A stretch of 64,000 nucleotides of DNA, from contig BCJJ01000015.1 in the NCBI GenBank assembly GCA_039545355.1, positions 496,001 to 560,000 on the forward strand, written 5' to 3'. The stretch comes from Trichosporon coremiiforme. Taxonomy: Eukaryota; Basidiomycota; Tremellomycetes; Trichosporonales; Trichosporonaceae. Positions 35,651-46,063 of this stretch are shown here, in pieces (position 1 is the stretch's first letter; each line of letters starts with the position of its first letter). The translations under genes were made by a program, and so were the position numbers. The notes beneath the pieces are model-generated. The model did not search any database. It worked only from the letters and a program-made list of their open reading frames with translations, and was not told where the DNA came from.

Positions 35651-38033
35651 TCAGTCATCACCCCAGAGAGCGGCCCACAGCTAGTGTTTGTCAGCATCAC
35701 GGACCATTGCATCGAGACAGCCACCGAGACAGCCACGAGAACCAGGAGGCGGCGTCTAAACCTGATGATTATAGGCCGAGGCACTCACCGCTTTGCTCAG
35801 CACGTCTCCGATCTTGCGCCGCCCCTCGCCCGGCACCTCGTCCGCAAACATCATTTCGGGTCCCCGCGTCTTCCTGCCCACTGCTAGCGCGCCCTGAGCG
35901 TGTCGTGAGACCATGGCTTCGTACAGGGCGCGCGGCGTGTCCCAGCAGTCAAGAATAGCACTGACCTTCTCGGGGCTCATCCCCTTCACACACAGCAGCA
36001 TGCGGCCGAGCCCCTCATACACGGTCCGCGCGGCCGACTTGTCGTTCAGCGATTGGTACACCTCGAACGATGACAAGAACGCCTTGCCTGGGTGCTCCTC
36101 GCGCAGCCGGCGCTGCAGCGCCGCATAGGATGTCCTGGACACATGTCGCGACGGAATCACATGCAGATCCCGCACGAGGCTGCTCACGACATTCGTCATG
36201 GTCACGAGGAAGTTGATCGTGTCCGCCAGCTTGTGGGTCTCCTTTAGGAAGAAGCCGCTCACGACCTGAATCTGCGATTTGGCCGTCATGATCTGCTTGC
36301 CGTTGAACTCCATCCGCTCAGCCACCTGCCAGTCCTCCACGATGTAGAAGACCTTGCCGATGCCGGAGCGCTGCAGCCGGTAGCACTGCTCGTTGTACCG
36401 GCCGTCGCGGATACTCGAACACAGGTCATCGAGTCGCTTGCGCTCAATGACATAGTCGAGCACAACCTCGTCGCCTTCGTCGCCATGCGGATCCAGGCGT
36501 CGCGCGATCCAGCACATGTCTCCCAGGCGGAGAGAGCGAGTCTCCACCAGCACACCCCGGGCAGTGAGCTTGTCCGCAATGTTGTCACGGTTTGACTTGG
36601 ACTCGATCTCACGGGAATCGAGGATGAGGACGACCTCGTAGCTGCCGTGCGGAAGAGTGATCATGTCCCTCATGGTCACGTCTGGCGTGGTGCACTCGTC
36701 GCCCGGTAACGGCATATGCGTCGATAGTCTCGGGCGGGATGGTCCAGCTTGTGGGTCGAACACGCTGCCCGCGGAGGTCATGCGACTGAACTCCCTCTGC
36801 GGGAGGGGTAGCCTAGGCCGCTTAGCGGGCTGTACTGGCTCTACTATCGAAGTCGCGACAGATGGTGAGCGGGTAGCGGTGCGCGTCGGCGCGGCATTAG
36901 TGTTCGTCTCCTCGAACGTGCTGCACTTCGGAGGCGCACCCTCATCCACCATGTACGCGAGTAGCGTCTGGTCGCTGCTTTCCTCGATGAACTTGAACTG
37001 AGAAACGATAGCGTGGTCCCGCTGCGACTTGCGGAACTCGATCTGACGGAGCGTGATGAACTCGTCCGGGTCCAGGCGCTGGCGGGCAGACGTCCTGTCA
37101 TGAACTCGGGCTCCAAACTTGTCGATGTACCAGAAGCCGAACTTCTTGTTGTTACTGGGTGCGCTCGTGGCAGACACCGAACGAGACTTGGCCAGCGAGC
37201 CTGACCGCGACGGTCGTGCTGGTACAGCGCCCGATTCTGCCTCAAGTAAGTCGGACAGCGACGGTTCGTCATTCCGAGCAAGCGGTAAGAGTTTCGGCTC
37301 ATCCTCAAAGTCAGGGTGCATGTTTCTCAGCGTCACGGCGACATCGCTGCTGTCAGTTCAAGACCGAGCACGGAACTTACTATCCCTCCTCTGTTAGGCA
37401 GTACTTGTGTGGGCTGCCCGAGACGAAGACGTAGCCCTTGTTGATGAGCGTCTTGATACCGTTCCATGCGGTCTGGTATCCTCCCCGCTCGGCGTGCTCG
37501 TAGCTGCTGTCGCAAAACGGCTGGGCGACACGGATGATCTCGTTCTTCGTAAGGAAGACCTGGATCGTGTCCTCTGGGCTCTCGACCTGGAGCAGGAGCC
37601 CGATCAGGATACCGTATGCACCGGATCCCTTCTGCGGGATGTACACCTTTGGTGCGGCGCGCTTCTTCTTCGGCGGCGGTGCGTCACTGGTGGTGTCGGC
37701 TGGCGGCTCGGGCTGTCTTGGTGGTGGAGCTGGCCGGGCCGGTGAGTTCGGATATGGCTCGCCCGTCTCCTCGCAATGAGCCTTCAGCCGCCTCTCCAGA
37801 ATGCTGACCGTCTTGGGGCCGATACCTTGCAGCTGTATGAGGTCGCGCGGGCGCGAGTAGGCGATCGGACAGGCTGCCAGCGAGCGGCAGCCCTTGGCGT
37901 ACATCGTTGCCGTCTTCAGTCCCTTCTGGCGAGCGTCGTCACGGAGTTCTGTCTGTCAGCTACACCGCAAAGCCCTAGGCTCACCTTCCACCCATTTCAG
38001 AAATAGCGGGTTCGCACACGGCGGTGGTGCCAT
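35651..38033 (-). CDS. MUS81: MUS81-like structure-specific endonuclease subunit
   Basis: Four exons: 38033-37985, 37948-37381, 37346-35789, 35680-35651, giving 734 residues. The N-terminus (NPLFLKWVEELRDDARQKG) and a helix-hairpin-helix segment (LIQLQGIGPKTVSILERRL) match MUS81. They are followed by a winged-helix region (GSGAYGILIGLLL; HKYCLTEEG). The XPF-type nuclease core carries VLILDSREIESK and the catalytic IERKRLDDLCSSIRDGRY near residue 505. C-terminal HhH motifs end at RRKIGDVLSK. With an Eme1/Mms4 partner the enzyme cuts replication-fork and recombination intermediates in the nucleus. The last intron (35681-35788) has GTGAGT and GCTGAC...CTAG and gives an ending ALWAALWGDD; without it the frame stops at 35756. 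The acceptor of intron 2 is ambiguous by 3 nt. An in-frame ATG at 38099 would add 22 residues. Confidence 0.9.
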
Positions 38034-38287
38034 GGCGTCCTGCTGTGTTGCTCTTGCCGTTGCCTCGGTACTGTTGATGATGCTAAGGACTCCCGTCATG
38101 TCTGCTCCAGAAATCCATTAACTCGCGTCAACCGCCGCCGAAATTACGTGGCGCACGTGGCGCTATCACGTTTTGTTTGGTTCCAATGTCTGTCGGGCAA
38201 CAAGCAGCCAATGCTGACCCCACTGTTTGTAATGACCGGCGTGCAGCACAAGTGAAGGCAAGAAGACAGAAAGTACATGCATACAAC

Positions 38288-40400
38288 TTAGAACCACAGG
38301 CCCTTTGCGGTAGCCACGACGTGCCTCCACCGGCATGTGCAGCATCCGCGCATATCTACAAGGCCGCCGTTGCGTCGGATATCGCCGACGACTTGGAACG
38401 CATTGGCGACGAGCGCTCTGGCGCCTCCCCTCGCTGCGCGCGGCAGGCCGTTGATGCCCATGTCGGTACCGACTCGGAAGGCCTCGGCCTGATCGAGAAG
38501 ACCGAGAACGACATGAGAGGGAGGAGCGTGCTCCGGCCCCGGTAGCAATGTCTGGAGAAGCTCGCGCGGCGACTTGAACGAACAGAGAGGAACAAAGAGG
38601 CGTCCCTTGGCGGCGTCCTTGACGATGTCACGGGACACGGCGATGTACTGAATCGCCCGCCCAATGTCACGCGACTTGGCAACCGTGTGAGCCCGCATCA
38701 GCGTCGGAAGCGGGGCACCGGGCTGGAGTACCCGTCGAGACACCGCGGGGTGGATCGCGGCCGACCACTGCATGTCGTCGGACGGCCGTGTGCCCGTAGA
38801 GTCTAGCACAGACCATGCGAGGTAGCACACTGACTCTGACAGTGAGCCCATAACGGCGTACGCGTAGAACTCGAGGTGGGAGTGGCTCGTAACGGGTAGG
38901 CATTGGTGGAGGTTCGCGTTCACCTGCGTCAGGCAGCGCGCAAGCTGGCCGGGCGAGCCAAAGCCGATGTCGACAGCGTAGGCGCGGCACATCTCCAGAA
39001 ACGGGTATATCGGAGCGAGGCGAGGAATAAGTGCGGCAAACAGATAGAAGGCGGAATGGTCCTGACCTGAGAGTCCAGGGATGGTAGTGAGAGTGAAGAC
39101 ACGCTCGAGCGCAGAGCTCTCTGGCTCGTACGCTTGAACGAGATGCAGTTGGATAGCAGCCAAAGCGCGGCGCCGACGGGCAGCCAGGTCTTCGGCGGGA
39201 ACGGAAGGGTCGGGCTTGTCAAGGAGGTCACGGGTAGCTCGTCGCCAAGCGTAGACCGCAATAACTGGAATCACTAGTTCTCGAGGGAATGCGCGCTTGA
39301 CGATACAGAAATTCACAACGGTTCCCCCGTTGAAGTCGACTCCGTCCTCAGCATTAACAAGACTTGACAGCAACCGGGCATCAACTTCGGGCGGGCTCAT
39401 AATGCAGTGCAGGACGAGGCGCAGGTGCTTCATGGGGTTTCTGGGCGGGCACGGCGGGAGATCGGGAACCAGGATCAGCAGAGTGTGAACATGGGCGAAG
39501 AGAGCTGTAGTGGCGGTGGCGAGGTAAGACAAAAAGCACGACAGGATAGCGGGCCTGGAGTCAGCAGCTGCGCGGTCAGCGGCACTTACTCTAGCCAAGC
39601 GCAGCCGTGCATCTTCATGCGACCTGACCACGTCCAGAGACCGCCACGAGACGCAATGCTGCATGTTAGCATCGTTTCTGCGGAAGAAACTCACTCGTTG
39701 ACGCCAGTGAGCCACACCGTGCCCAGGATCCAGCATGCATAGTCCGCCTTTGTCGAAAGTCCGCCGCCAAGATACTGGGTGAGTCCGGTAGCACTCGCAA
39801 GCCCAAACAGCATGCAGCCCGGGCTGAAGCCTCTCGGCCCCATGCCGATACAGTTTGACAACCCGAAGGATTCGATGACCAGCTGCGCTCCGACGGCGGA
39901 CACGCCGGCCCAGAACGCGGCAGCGCCTGGCCGTCGGCGCAGAGTGAGGACTGTGCTGGGCGCAAGCTTTCCCGTCTCCCGGGCTTCCTCGATCTGCTCG
40001 TCCCATGTCCGGTCTCCTGTCGGCGACGCGAACGGGATAACTTCCCCGAGAGACAGCGTGGAGTGCAGGAGGACGAGCGTCACGGACGAGAGCGCGGCGA
40101 GTATCGGCGCTATTTGCGTTTGCAAGAACGTGAAGCCCGCCAGGGGTAGCTCGAACCTATTTCCGGTCAAACAATGCAGCTGGATGTCAGCGCGGCGGCT
40201 TAGTTGCGACTCACGCTCCTCAGAATGCACGCATCGACGACGGCGGCGGACACAATGCACAGCAAGACAGCGCCCACCCGCCTGCCAAAGAAGGGGCGGT
40301 AGATGAGCGACAGCACAACCGGTGGCGCAAATAGAAACGCCAATCTAAACTGTTAGTGTATGCCGCGCTCGCCAACTTACGCCTGGCAAGGACGCAGCAT
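38288..40400 (-). CDS. CrtYB-like bifunctional lycopene cyclase/phytoene synthase
   Basis: Five exons: 40400-40381, 40344-40215, 40179-39695, 39658-39590, 39554-38288 (introns 34-36 nt), giving 656 residues, the length of fungal CrtYB/carRP fusions. The N-terminal half has several membrane helices in the two-repeat layout of lycopene cyclase (VVDACILRS...FELPLAGFTFLQTQ; GLWTWS...WLEPAILSCFL). The C-terminal half is a trans-isoprenyl diphosphate synthase fold: VIAVYAWRRATRDLLD, EFYAYAVMGSLSESVCYLAW, and IGRAIQYIAVSRDIVKDAAK with GRLFVP. In fungi this enzyme joins two geranylgeranyl-PP into phytoene and later cyclises lycopene. Oddities: the first Asp motif (usually DDxxD) reads RDLLD, while the second (DxxxD) is intact, and both expected Glu pairs of the cyclase repeats appear reduced to one Glu. 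It could be a diverged or neofunctionalised paralogue. No carotenoid partner gene is in the window. Confidence 0.72.
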
Positions 40401-41198
40401 GGCTGCCACCTTGAACGCCAGTGAACGGCTCAATAGTCGATGTCGTGGAGCGTAGAGTGTGAGATGATGAGAGTAGAGCGTACGGCAATCCGCAAAAGAT
40501 CAGGAAGACATAATAAAACGGAGATCGAAGATGGTTTGACTAATAGTGGGTGACGTCAAATGGCAGGCACGGACGCGCGCCCTCGGTCTCTTGGCCGTCG
40601 GCCAGCGGTGCGCACAGACCGACGGAGGTGGAAAACACTCCTGACAAGACTCGCTCCACCAGCCGCATTCCAGCCAGACAGCGTGCGCTCTTTACAGGCT
40701 TGAGCGTTACTTAAGTCTAAGCCCAGTTAGACTCTGCTCAAGATTTGTCTAGTGCTGCACTATGCACAAAGCTATAAAGCTGCTCCCCTTCCAAGCACTG
40801 TAAGTGTGGTTTCCACTGCTGACTCCGAACCTTCGGCCGGTTCGGCCTCCACCTCCTCGCACCACTCCAGGCCGAACTCCGTATCCCTCTGGTATCTGGC
40901 AGCGATGACGGCGTCCATTGCGGGTCTAATGTGTTGATATGACGACTGAGACTTGGCAAGTCCGCACACAAAACCCCGCAGGCCCCGAGTAAGCCGACCT
41001 GCGGCTATTTTTGACCGCAGGTTCGATGAGCAACAAACATGCCTATGGCCATCTTCGACTTTGAGGTGATTACGTGAGGACATGAAGATGCAAGAAACTA
41101 CATTGTTACAGTACAGATGAATGTACACGCCTATATATTTTGATTGAGTTGAGCCTATGCTGCCGTCTACGTACGACAGTCTTGAGATATGGATTGGA
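40401..41198. other. Intergenic, no supported gene
   Basis: Promoter of the CrtYB-like gene (minus strand) and 3' flank of GTP cyclohydrolase I. No coding frame I can support. Confidence 0.5.
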
Positions 41199-42419
41199 TT
41201 AATGCCGGGTCATGCTAGGAGTACGGATGAGCGTGAGGAATTCCTCGCGCGTCTTCTGCTGGGTCCTGAAGCAACCCAGCATGGTGGAGGTGACAGTGGT
41301 CGCGCCGGGCTTCTGGACGCCGCGCATCGACATGCACATGTGGCTGGCCTCCATCACGACGGCGACACCGCGGGGACGGATAGCCTCCATGATGGCCAGG
41401 GCGACCTGCTTCGTGAGGCGTTCCTGGACCTGAAGACGGCGCGAGAAGGTCTCAGCGATACGAGCGAGCTTGCTGAGTCCGAGAACAAGCTTGTTAGGGA
41501 TGTAGCCGATGGAGATCTTGCCGGTGAAGGGGACAAGGTGGTGCTCGCAGAGCGAGAAGACGTCAATGTCACGGACGATGACCATCTCCTCGTGGTCCTC
41601 GGCGAAGACGGCATCGTTGATCACGTCAACAAGGCGCTCCTCGTATCCCTTCGTCATCCACATGAGCGCCTTGGCGTAACGCTCCGGAGTACGGAGGAGA
41701 CCCTCACGGTCGGGGTCCTCGCCGATGCACTCAAGAACAGTTCGGAGAGCTCCGGCGAGCACCTCAAGGTTCTTAGCCTTCTCCTCCGGCGTTGACTGGA
41801 GACGGAGGTGGGTGCGCTTAGCTGAATGTTAGTGCACCTTGCAGCATAACAACATACCGGGCCAGCCTAAGCCATTAGCGTCAGCGATACCACCGGACGG
41901 CAGCAGCTCGTTGGAAGCGGAAGTAGTAGCGAACGTATTGACGGGCTCCTTGAGGGCGTTCCGGACCTCGTCGTTCAGCTGAGCATTGAGCTCCTCGTCC
42001 TCGAGCTCCTTGTCGTCAGTGCTCTGAGCACCGACCGAGGGCGACAGCGGGTTGGCGTGGGAGCCGGTGGGAGTCGAAGCGCCCGAAGCGGGGCGGAAGC
42101 CGTAGCCCTCGCGCTGGAGCCTCGGGTGGAGAGGTGACTGGGACCGCTTCTCAGCGTCAGGAACAAAGCCAGTCTGAACGTGGGCTGCCCGGGCAGCAGC
42201 AGCCTGAGGAGGCTTGTCACCGATCGAAAGCTTGTCCAGCTGAGCGCCAGTCTGCTCAAGGACGGACGTGGTCGCCTTGGGGCTGCGGGCGTTGCCGCTG
42301 GGCTTTCCACGTTCCCAGTCGCCGGTCGACGACTCGGATAAACGGGAGAGGTTGTTGAGGTTCGGCACAGGCTGAGGCTGTGTCTTTGACGAAGCTTCGT
42401 TAACGGGCTTGCCGGACAT
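41199..42419 (-). CDS. FOL2: GTP cyclohydrolase I
   Basis: Two exons, 42419-41858 and 41821-41199, across a 36-nt intron, giving 394 residues. A low-complexity N-terminus of about 185 residues precedes the catalytic core: [39 protein letters not shown], and [14 protein letters not shown] with its zinc-binding Cys and catalytic His region (about residue 278). Then come [31 protein letters not shown] and [13 protein letters not shown]...STMLGCF. The enzyme converts GTP to 7,8-dihydroneopterin triphosphate, the first step of folate (and pterin) synthesis in the cytosol. The core is complete with all signature residues visible; the extended N-terminus is common in fungi. It is divergent with the eL43 gene, sharing a 360-bp intergenic region. 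The symbol follows yeast usage. Confidence 0.95.
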
Positions 42420-42779
42420 GGTGAGATGGGTGGCTCAAGCAAAAGTTGGTGGTGCAGCTAGCTAGCTGTCTTGTCCAGCTGAGCACTATCATTTCCGATC
42501 GATTCGATTTCAGGACCAACTCGGGCTAACGTCATTCAATCACGTGATCGGACTTCATCCCTCTACTCCGAATCCTGAGAAAAACCGGAAAATAACCTTT
42601 GCAACGAAACTGTCGGCGTTTCCGCTGCTCCGTTCTTAAATCCGAGGCGCCACTTTTGAGGAAGGAGCGTCTGCGGATTTGCTCCCGTTCGAGGGCTCGC
42701 AGGCGGGGACGGCTGTCAAGTCTTTCGACGGGCAGCTGAGTCTGACTCTAACCATCAAGGTCACCAACTCGTATCAAAA
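42420..42779. promoter_or_regulatory. Divergent promoter between GTP cyclohydrolase I and eL43
   Basis: 360 bp separate the two start codons. It includes the palindrome ATCACGTGAT at 42539-42548, containing a CACGTG E-box core. Shared promoter function is inferred from the divergent layout. Confidence 0.5.
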
Positions 42780-43577
42780 ATGGTGAGTCGCGACGACGGC
42801 ACCGGCAGTGTTACCGACGGACGACTTGCGAACGACCGACCGACACGATTTCGAGCGATTCGGACGACCGATTGAGCGACTGTGAACCGATATGCGTTGG
42901 AAGAAGTGAACGTCGGACAAATCTTGTGAATTCGTGTGCACGCAGAAGGCTCGGAAAGCAGATGGAAGGATTGTTCGACGGATGTGATCGATCGAGAGCG
43001 GGGTTGTCGTTCAACGATCGCTGGCGAAGGAGGATGTGTCGCTATGGAGGCAGTTACCGACTGCATAAACGGGGACACCCATCGTGAACCACGAGCCATG
43101 TTGGACGTCGAACTACTCTTCGCCAGCGTGCAATCGACACCGAAAGTTTTCTCGACCTCCGCTCAGCCCTTGCGCTTTATCGCCGTCGCAATTCTTCGTC
43201 GTCGGAGCACTGCCGGAACTCTGCCGATTCTACACTCTTTGCAGAGCAACAACTAACGTCCAGACCAAGCGTACCAAAAAGGTTGGCGTCACCGGAAAGT
43301 ACGGTACCCGTTACGGTGCCTCGCTCCGTAAGACCGTCAAGAAGATGGAAATCACCCAGCACGCCCGCTACGCCTGCCCCTCGTGCGGCAAGGTGAGTTA
43401 ACTATGTGCAAGAGTGGAACTAACAATCAGTCCGCCGTCAAGCGTACCGCCGTCGGTATCTGGAAGTGCAAGGGATGCTCCAAGCAGTACGCCGGTGGTG
43501 CTTACACCCTCGGCACCCCCGCCGCCGCCACCGTCCGCTCCACCATCCGTCGTCTCCGTGAGGTCGTTGACGCTTAA
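42780..43577 (+). CDS. RPL43: 60S ribosomal protein eL43 (L37A/L43)
   Basis: Three coding exons: 42780-42782 (the ATG alone), 43264-43392 and 43431-43577, with introns of 481 and 38 nt, giving 92 residues, the normal family length. The protein begins [21 protein letters not shown] and contains the zinc-binding C-x2-C pairs (YACPSCGK and [10 protein letters not shown]) and the conserved [15 protein letters not shown]...IRRLRE end. It is a structural protein of the large ribosomal subunit. An intron immediately after the start codon is common in fungal ribosomal-protein genes; here the first intron is about ten times longer than the typical intron in this window. Confidence 0.96.
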
Positions 43578-44998
43578 ACAGCGTTTCTCTAGAGGGTCAT
43601 GGCAGCATGTACGGTTGGATGTATAGCATTTCAGATATCCCCCTGTGCCACTGATCCAGTGTACTGACTGATTGAGTAGCTCACCACAGGGCCGTGATGT
43701 TCGGCACGATGCCAACCACTCGATCCGTCGCTGCATAACGAAGCTCGACCTGATGCGCGATACCTCTTCGCTCTCGTTTTCAGTGCAATCGCACGCCACG
43801 GCCGTATTCCAGTTCCTCTCTGCGCTCGGGAGCGTTCTCCCTGCCACATCTCGATGAGCCTGACGACGACGGCCGCGTAACAGTGCACACCTCTGCAAGA
43901 CAGCCCGCACGAGCCCCCGGGACAACTTGTTTCAACCGACACCCATTACTCCACCCCAAGGATTGTCATCTCGACGACCGCGTATACTTTGCATCGCAGC
44001 TGTCACCACATGCTGAGGAGTGGGAAGCACCGTGGATACAGGCCAAGCCCCCTAGGGTGGTCCGCAGATTACAAAAAGGTTTGGTACTATGACTATATCA
44101 GCTCGTTTGGAGAACGAACCGAGTGCGGGTCCCCTTGCCATCTATCCCACTTTGAACCGCACGTTTCCCATTAAGCCAACTGAGGGGAGGGCGTCCCGTG
44201 GAGTTGGACGTTTATGGACTGATTAGCGCTAGCGAGGAGACGTCACAGCTGCGGCTGTCGTTTGGGGCTGGCTTTGATTGTAGCAAGTCTGCGAGCATGC
44301 TGAGGGGCTGGGAGGACTTTTGTCAGACACGGTGATGATGGCGAGGATTATCGGCTGTGCTTGGCCAACAGCGTGGTATTGAGCTGTATGGCACCACTGT
44401 CTGGAGGGAAGGTTGGCCCTGCTGAACTGCAAGAACCTCCTCTGAGCGCGCACGTACTGCGGGCGCTGCCAGGTGGTTCAAGAGCGGTATGAAGATGTGT
44501 ACAGCTTGGAAAGACTATGCAGAATGTGTTGGAATTAGCATATAAGCGGTCCAGCAGCCTAATAGTAATTAATTCACGTTTTTCCATATCCCAACAAGAA
44601 TGAACATCTCTCGTCTCCGCATCAGGGTCGCCTCGGCGAGTACAGGATCCGCGCTCCGGCGGACCCCGTTGTATTAGGGTCAGCGCCGGTGTCAGGTTCG
44701 GCGCCAATCGCCATCGACCAAGCAGGCGCCTGTTCGACCCCCGACGACGACGAGAAGACGACATGATGCGATCTAACATATTTGCTACTTCAGAGGGCTT
44801 GCCCGATGAGACTATCTATCCACCAAGATCTCTGATCTCTTCTTTTGTTTGTCGTGCGCGCTGTGTGGCGATATCCGTATTGTGGTTTAATTAGGGGAAG
44901 GGCCGGATACACCTCGCCACAGGCGATCGAAGCGACCTCCACATTCTGTATGCGTCATATCAGCCGACCTATGTATCTGTTTCTAGCACTTGACCATC
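43578..44998. other. Intergenic, no supported gene
   Basis: 3' flank of eL43 and promoter of the O-methyltransferase gene. Frames such as the minus-strand one at 44348-44779 show no domain or splice support. Confidence 0.5.
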
Positions 44999-45996
44999 AT
45001 GATATCACGACCGACACAGCGTACGGCGCTGAGAAGCTTGCGTAGTATGCGGCCTGCTGTGGCTGTGGGAGCCGCTGCGAGTGCACGGCTCATATCGGTG
45101 AAGATGAGCGGGCCGCTGGACCCAGAGGAGGCGGGCAACCAGTACTGTGAGCTGACTGGAGATGATTGATCTGACTGTGACAGGGAAGACATCTCTCGGC
45201 ACCCAGATCTACCTCGACACACGGCTCAGCAATGCAGAGTACGCCCTGCCGAAGCAGCCGCCGAACGAGCCCCCGCCGCCGAACCAGATGTTCGGCCAGT
45301 TCCTCGCCATTTTGATCAAAACGGCCAAGGTCGAGACTGTGCTGGAGATCGGCACTGGGACTGGATGGTGAGTAGCTTACAACTGGGACTGGGCTATGTC
45401 ACTTTCGTCGGGAAGCTGACCGCAGCCTGCCCACTACCTTCCTCGCGACGCCTCTCCCGGCGCAAGGCCGCATCGATGTGCTCGAGACGAACACGACAAA
45501 GGCAGCGAAGGCAGAGAAGACGTACCTCGACCTGAACTTTTTCCCGTTCCCGAAGGTGCACACAGACGCAAAGTCACTCTCGCCGCCGGGCACGCAGGAG
45601 GGGTACGACCCGGAAGAGCGGGGCTACGACCTCGTCTTCGTGCACGACACCTCGGTCAGCTTGAGCAACTTCGAGACCGCCCTGGAAGTGACGAAGAAGG
45701 GCGGCATTGTCGTACTGAACGGTACCGTACGGGAGGGGCGGTGAGTCAAGGCAGCTGTGCGCAGGCTGGCATCGAGCTGATTCCAGTGTCGCCGTTCCGC
45801 CCGAATCGCAGGACGAGAATGACGACTATATCGCCGTCGAGGCTCGGAAGATCAACGAGTGGATCAAGACCGACAAGGGCAAGGCGGTGCTTGCGAGCTG
45901 TCTGCAGACGGTTGACAGGGTTTGGGAGTGAGTTTACGGTGCGGAATTGTCCAAACTGACAAAAACAGCGGGTTTACAGTCGTCTACAAGCAGTAG
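44999..45996 (+). CDS. SAM-dependent O-methyltransferase (family 3, CCoAOMT-like)
   Basis: Five exons: 44999-45146, 45184-45367, 45426-45740, 45787-45927, 45969-45996, giving 271 residues. The fold shows QMFGQFLAILIKTAKVE, then the SAM-binding motif I VLEIGTGTG, the acidic residue after strand 2 (RIDVLETN), the metal/SAM-site region YDLVFVHDT, GGIVVLNGTV and the C-terminal FTVVYKQ. Cation-dependent small-molecule OMTs of this type methylate catechol-like or other hydroxyl groups; the substrate is unknown. The first 35 residues are Arg/Ala-rich without acidic residues, so they may be a mitochondrial leader; translation from the internal Met at 45104 would remove it. Exon 4 is joined at the CCAG ending at 45786, not the later CGCAG, because only the former keeps frame. 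It converges with the next gene, stops 67 nt apart. Confidence 0.82.
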
Positions 45997-46063
45997 CATT
46001 ACTATATATGCGTGTCGTATCTATCATGAAGTTGTACCTATGAAGCATTGTTGTTATCTTCGT

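Noticed and set aside
42783..43263. C/D-box snoRNA inside the first eL43 intron
   Set aside because: No convincing C box and D box pair with terminal stem was found by eye; kept only as a question in the findings.
44348..44779. 143-codon minus-strand frame
   Set aside because: No domain, no splice support; appears to be chance in intergenic sequence.
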